Shown in pieces: positions 5,711 to 6,874 of a stretch of DNA of 6,874 bases. How positions within the stretch are numbered: the stretch's first letter is position 1; each line of letters starts with the position of its first letter. A program made the translations under genes and the position numbers. The notes below the pieces were generated by a model, which had not been told where the DNA came from, did not search any database, and was given only the letters and a program-made list of their open reading frames with translations. Origin of the DNA: Actinomycetota bacterium (GTDB lineage: Bacteria > Actinomycetota > Humimicrobiia > Humimicrobiales > Humimicrobiaceae); contig JAGYOJ010000085.1 of assembly GCA_018399435.1 (NCBI GenBank), positions 1-6,874 on the forward strand, given 5' to 3'.

Positions 5711-5807
5711 CTAACATATATTATTTTTATTGCCTTATTTTCCAAAAAAATAATGGCATATTTTTAAAATCTAAGTTTGAACCTTATTGTAAGCAGTATA
5801 ACAAAAA

Positions 5808-6874
5808 CTATTTACAATACTCTTTTCTGTAACTGTCTATCTCCTTATTTGACCTTAAAACCTCAATTTCTAAATTGTATCTTATTTTCTCCCCTGGCTC
5901 TATAAATTTAAGGGTTCCTTCCTTCCTTTCAATTGCCCTGCCTCTTGGCCAGCTATTAGTGGGCTCGATACCACAAACATATTCATCAGCCCCCATCATT
6001 TTCCACTGTACTAAATTAGGCAATGTATCTTTTTTAAATTTAAGTGCTATCCCTATTCCATTATTATTATTAAATGCAGGATTTATGATAGCCACCCTGC
6101 AAAAGCCCTCATTATCAGTGCTTATATCATGGAAAAAGCATTGTTCATTGTAGCCTACTATTGGTTCACTAAATTTGCTAAAATTATCTTTGCCTTTTTC
6201 TGCTTCCTTATCCCTGGGCCATACTTTTGCATCAGCTTCTATTAGTTCTGATGTACTATCCAAAACAGGAAAACCAATATTTACATGATATAAAATCATT
6301 AAGGGGGATTTTTCGCTGCTAAGGTTTTCTACTTCATCTTCTATGGTAACAGTAGGCTTACCCATCCAGGTTTTAATTTTTCTTGATAATTGTATTTTGG
6401 CCCCAAAAACGCTAGTTTCCCTGATTTTACCCTGTACAAACATGCAGTAATCATCTCCGTCCCACATACCATCTGTATAAACATTTTCTGCAGCCAGGTT
6501 GGAAATCCTGCCATGTACCCCTAATTCCTCTCCATTGTCTACGCAGGGCGCACCCATGTATGTAAGCCCGCAAGTAGTAAGCAATCCTCCATAGAAAGTT
6601 CTAAGCCATTCTAAGCCCCTGCTTTCATAATAAGCAGGAGAAGTCTCCTCGACAGCTGATCTCCAGCTAATGGGTATTGAATTATATGAAAGATAGGATA
6701 TGTCTAAACCCCGGTCTGCAAGCACGGTCATATTAATTCCATCCGGACTGTTTAGATCTATAGCCCTTACCCCTTTCCTTAAGCCGTCAGTAAATTCATA
6801 ATCTTTAATCCTCCCTAATTGGGAAATGCTGCCTGTTTTTTTAAGCAATTCTTTTTTACTATAATCTTTTCCAA
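5808..6874 (-). CDS. DUF4432 aldose 1-epimerase-like protein, 5' end beyond the window
   Basis: Cytoplasmic protein of the galactose-mutarotase fold, DUF4432 family, presumed to bind or epimerise a sugar. The frame stays open to the right edge. A TTG at 6848 could start a 346-residue protein, but the codons above it read GKDYSKKELLKKTGSISQLG, which resembles the normal N-terminus of this family, so the true start is probably just outside. Counting from the TTG, conserved features are DRGLDI (45-50), FYGGLLTTCGL (85-95), HGR (112-114), YHVNIGFP (187-194), QWKMMG (281-286) and GIEPTN (293-298). The two His-containing motifs and the Glu of GIEPTN sit where mutarotases keep sugar-binding and catalytic residues. 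The stop is TAG. The sugar substrate cannot be predicted, and no sugar-catabolic neighbour is visible. Members of this family often sit in sugar-utilisation loci. Confidence 0.92.
   Translation of the reverse strand, partial: GKDYSKKELLKKTGSISQLGRIKDYEFTDGLRKGVRAIDLNSPDGINMTVLADRGLDISYLSYNSIPISWRSAVEETSPAYYESRGLEWLRTFYGGLLTTCGLTYMGAPCVDNGEELGVHGRISNLAAENVYTDGMWDGDDYCMFVQGKIRETSVFGAKIQLSRKIKTWMGKPTVTIEDEVENLSSEKSPLMILYHVNIGFPVLDSTSELIEADAKVWPRDKEAEKGKDNFSKFSEPIVGYNEQCFFHDISTDNEGFCRVAIINPAFNNNNGIGIALKFKKDTLPNLVQWKMMGADEYVCGIEPTNSWPRGRAIERKEGTLKFIEPGEKIRYNLEIEVLRSNKEIDSYRKEYCK

Noticed and set aside
5701..5745. Fifteen-codon N-terminal extension of the lipoprotein from TTG 5745
   Set aside because: It would place a charged stretch before the signal peptide and has no ribosome site, whereas ATG 5700 has AAAGGAG directly upstream.

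Overview
The window is AT-rich bacterial DNA with compact intergenic regions and TAA or TAG stops. Start codons include TTG, and several Shine-Dalgarno sites are of the AGGAG type. The gene content (DrrAB-like ABC exporter, MarR regulator, AAA_14/DUF4143 ATPase, DUF4432 sugar epimerase-like protein, chagasin-like lipoprotein) suits a low-GC, probably anaerobic bacterium. Clostridia or Halanaerobiales-like lineages, or an uncultured low-GC phylum, are possible; nothing here fixes the taxon. The lipobox lipoprotein and the -35/-10 promoters argue for a bacterium rather than an archaeon.

Layout. Positions 1-1828 (minus strand) hold a three-gene operon read marR -> ABC ATPase -> ABC-2 permease; the permease is cut by the left edge. 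Its promoter (TTGACA-N18-TAAAAT) carries an 11-bp palindrome at the predicted transcription start, a good candidate for MarR autorepression. Divergent from it, a TTG-started, membrane-anchored alpha/beta hydrolase occupies 1954-2889. Positions 2890-3492 contain no intact gene, but 2991-3433 reads like a decayed coding sequence in three successive frames. Positions 3493-4635 (minus) encode an AAA_14/DUF4143 ATPase. Its promoter and start codon sit inside three 17-bp inverted repeats spaced exactly 32 bp apart (4626-4706), the most striking non-coding structure in the window. Positions 4722-5307 have no recognisable gene. Positions 5308-5700 (minus) encode a lipoprotein with the chagasin (I42) cysteine-protease-inhibitor motifs. 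Positions 5808-6874 (minus) encode a DUF4432 aldose-1-epimerase-like protein whose N-terminus runs off the right edge.

How the parts fit. The marR-ATPase-permease unit is a self-regulated drug or lipid exporter of the DrrAB type. The divergent hydrolase may share control through the common 125-bp intergenic region. The remaining genes look like independent accessory functions. I found no RNA genes, CRISPR array or intact insertion sequence. No whole undescribed system can be demonstrated here. The best lead is the phased inverted-repeat array fused to an apparently leaderless AAA_14/DUF4143 gene.
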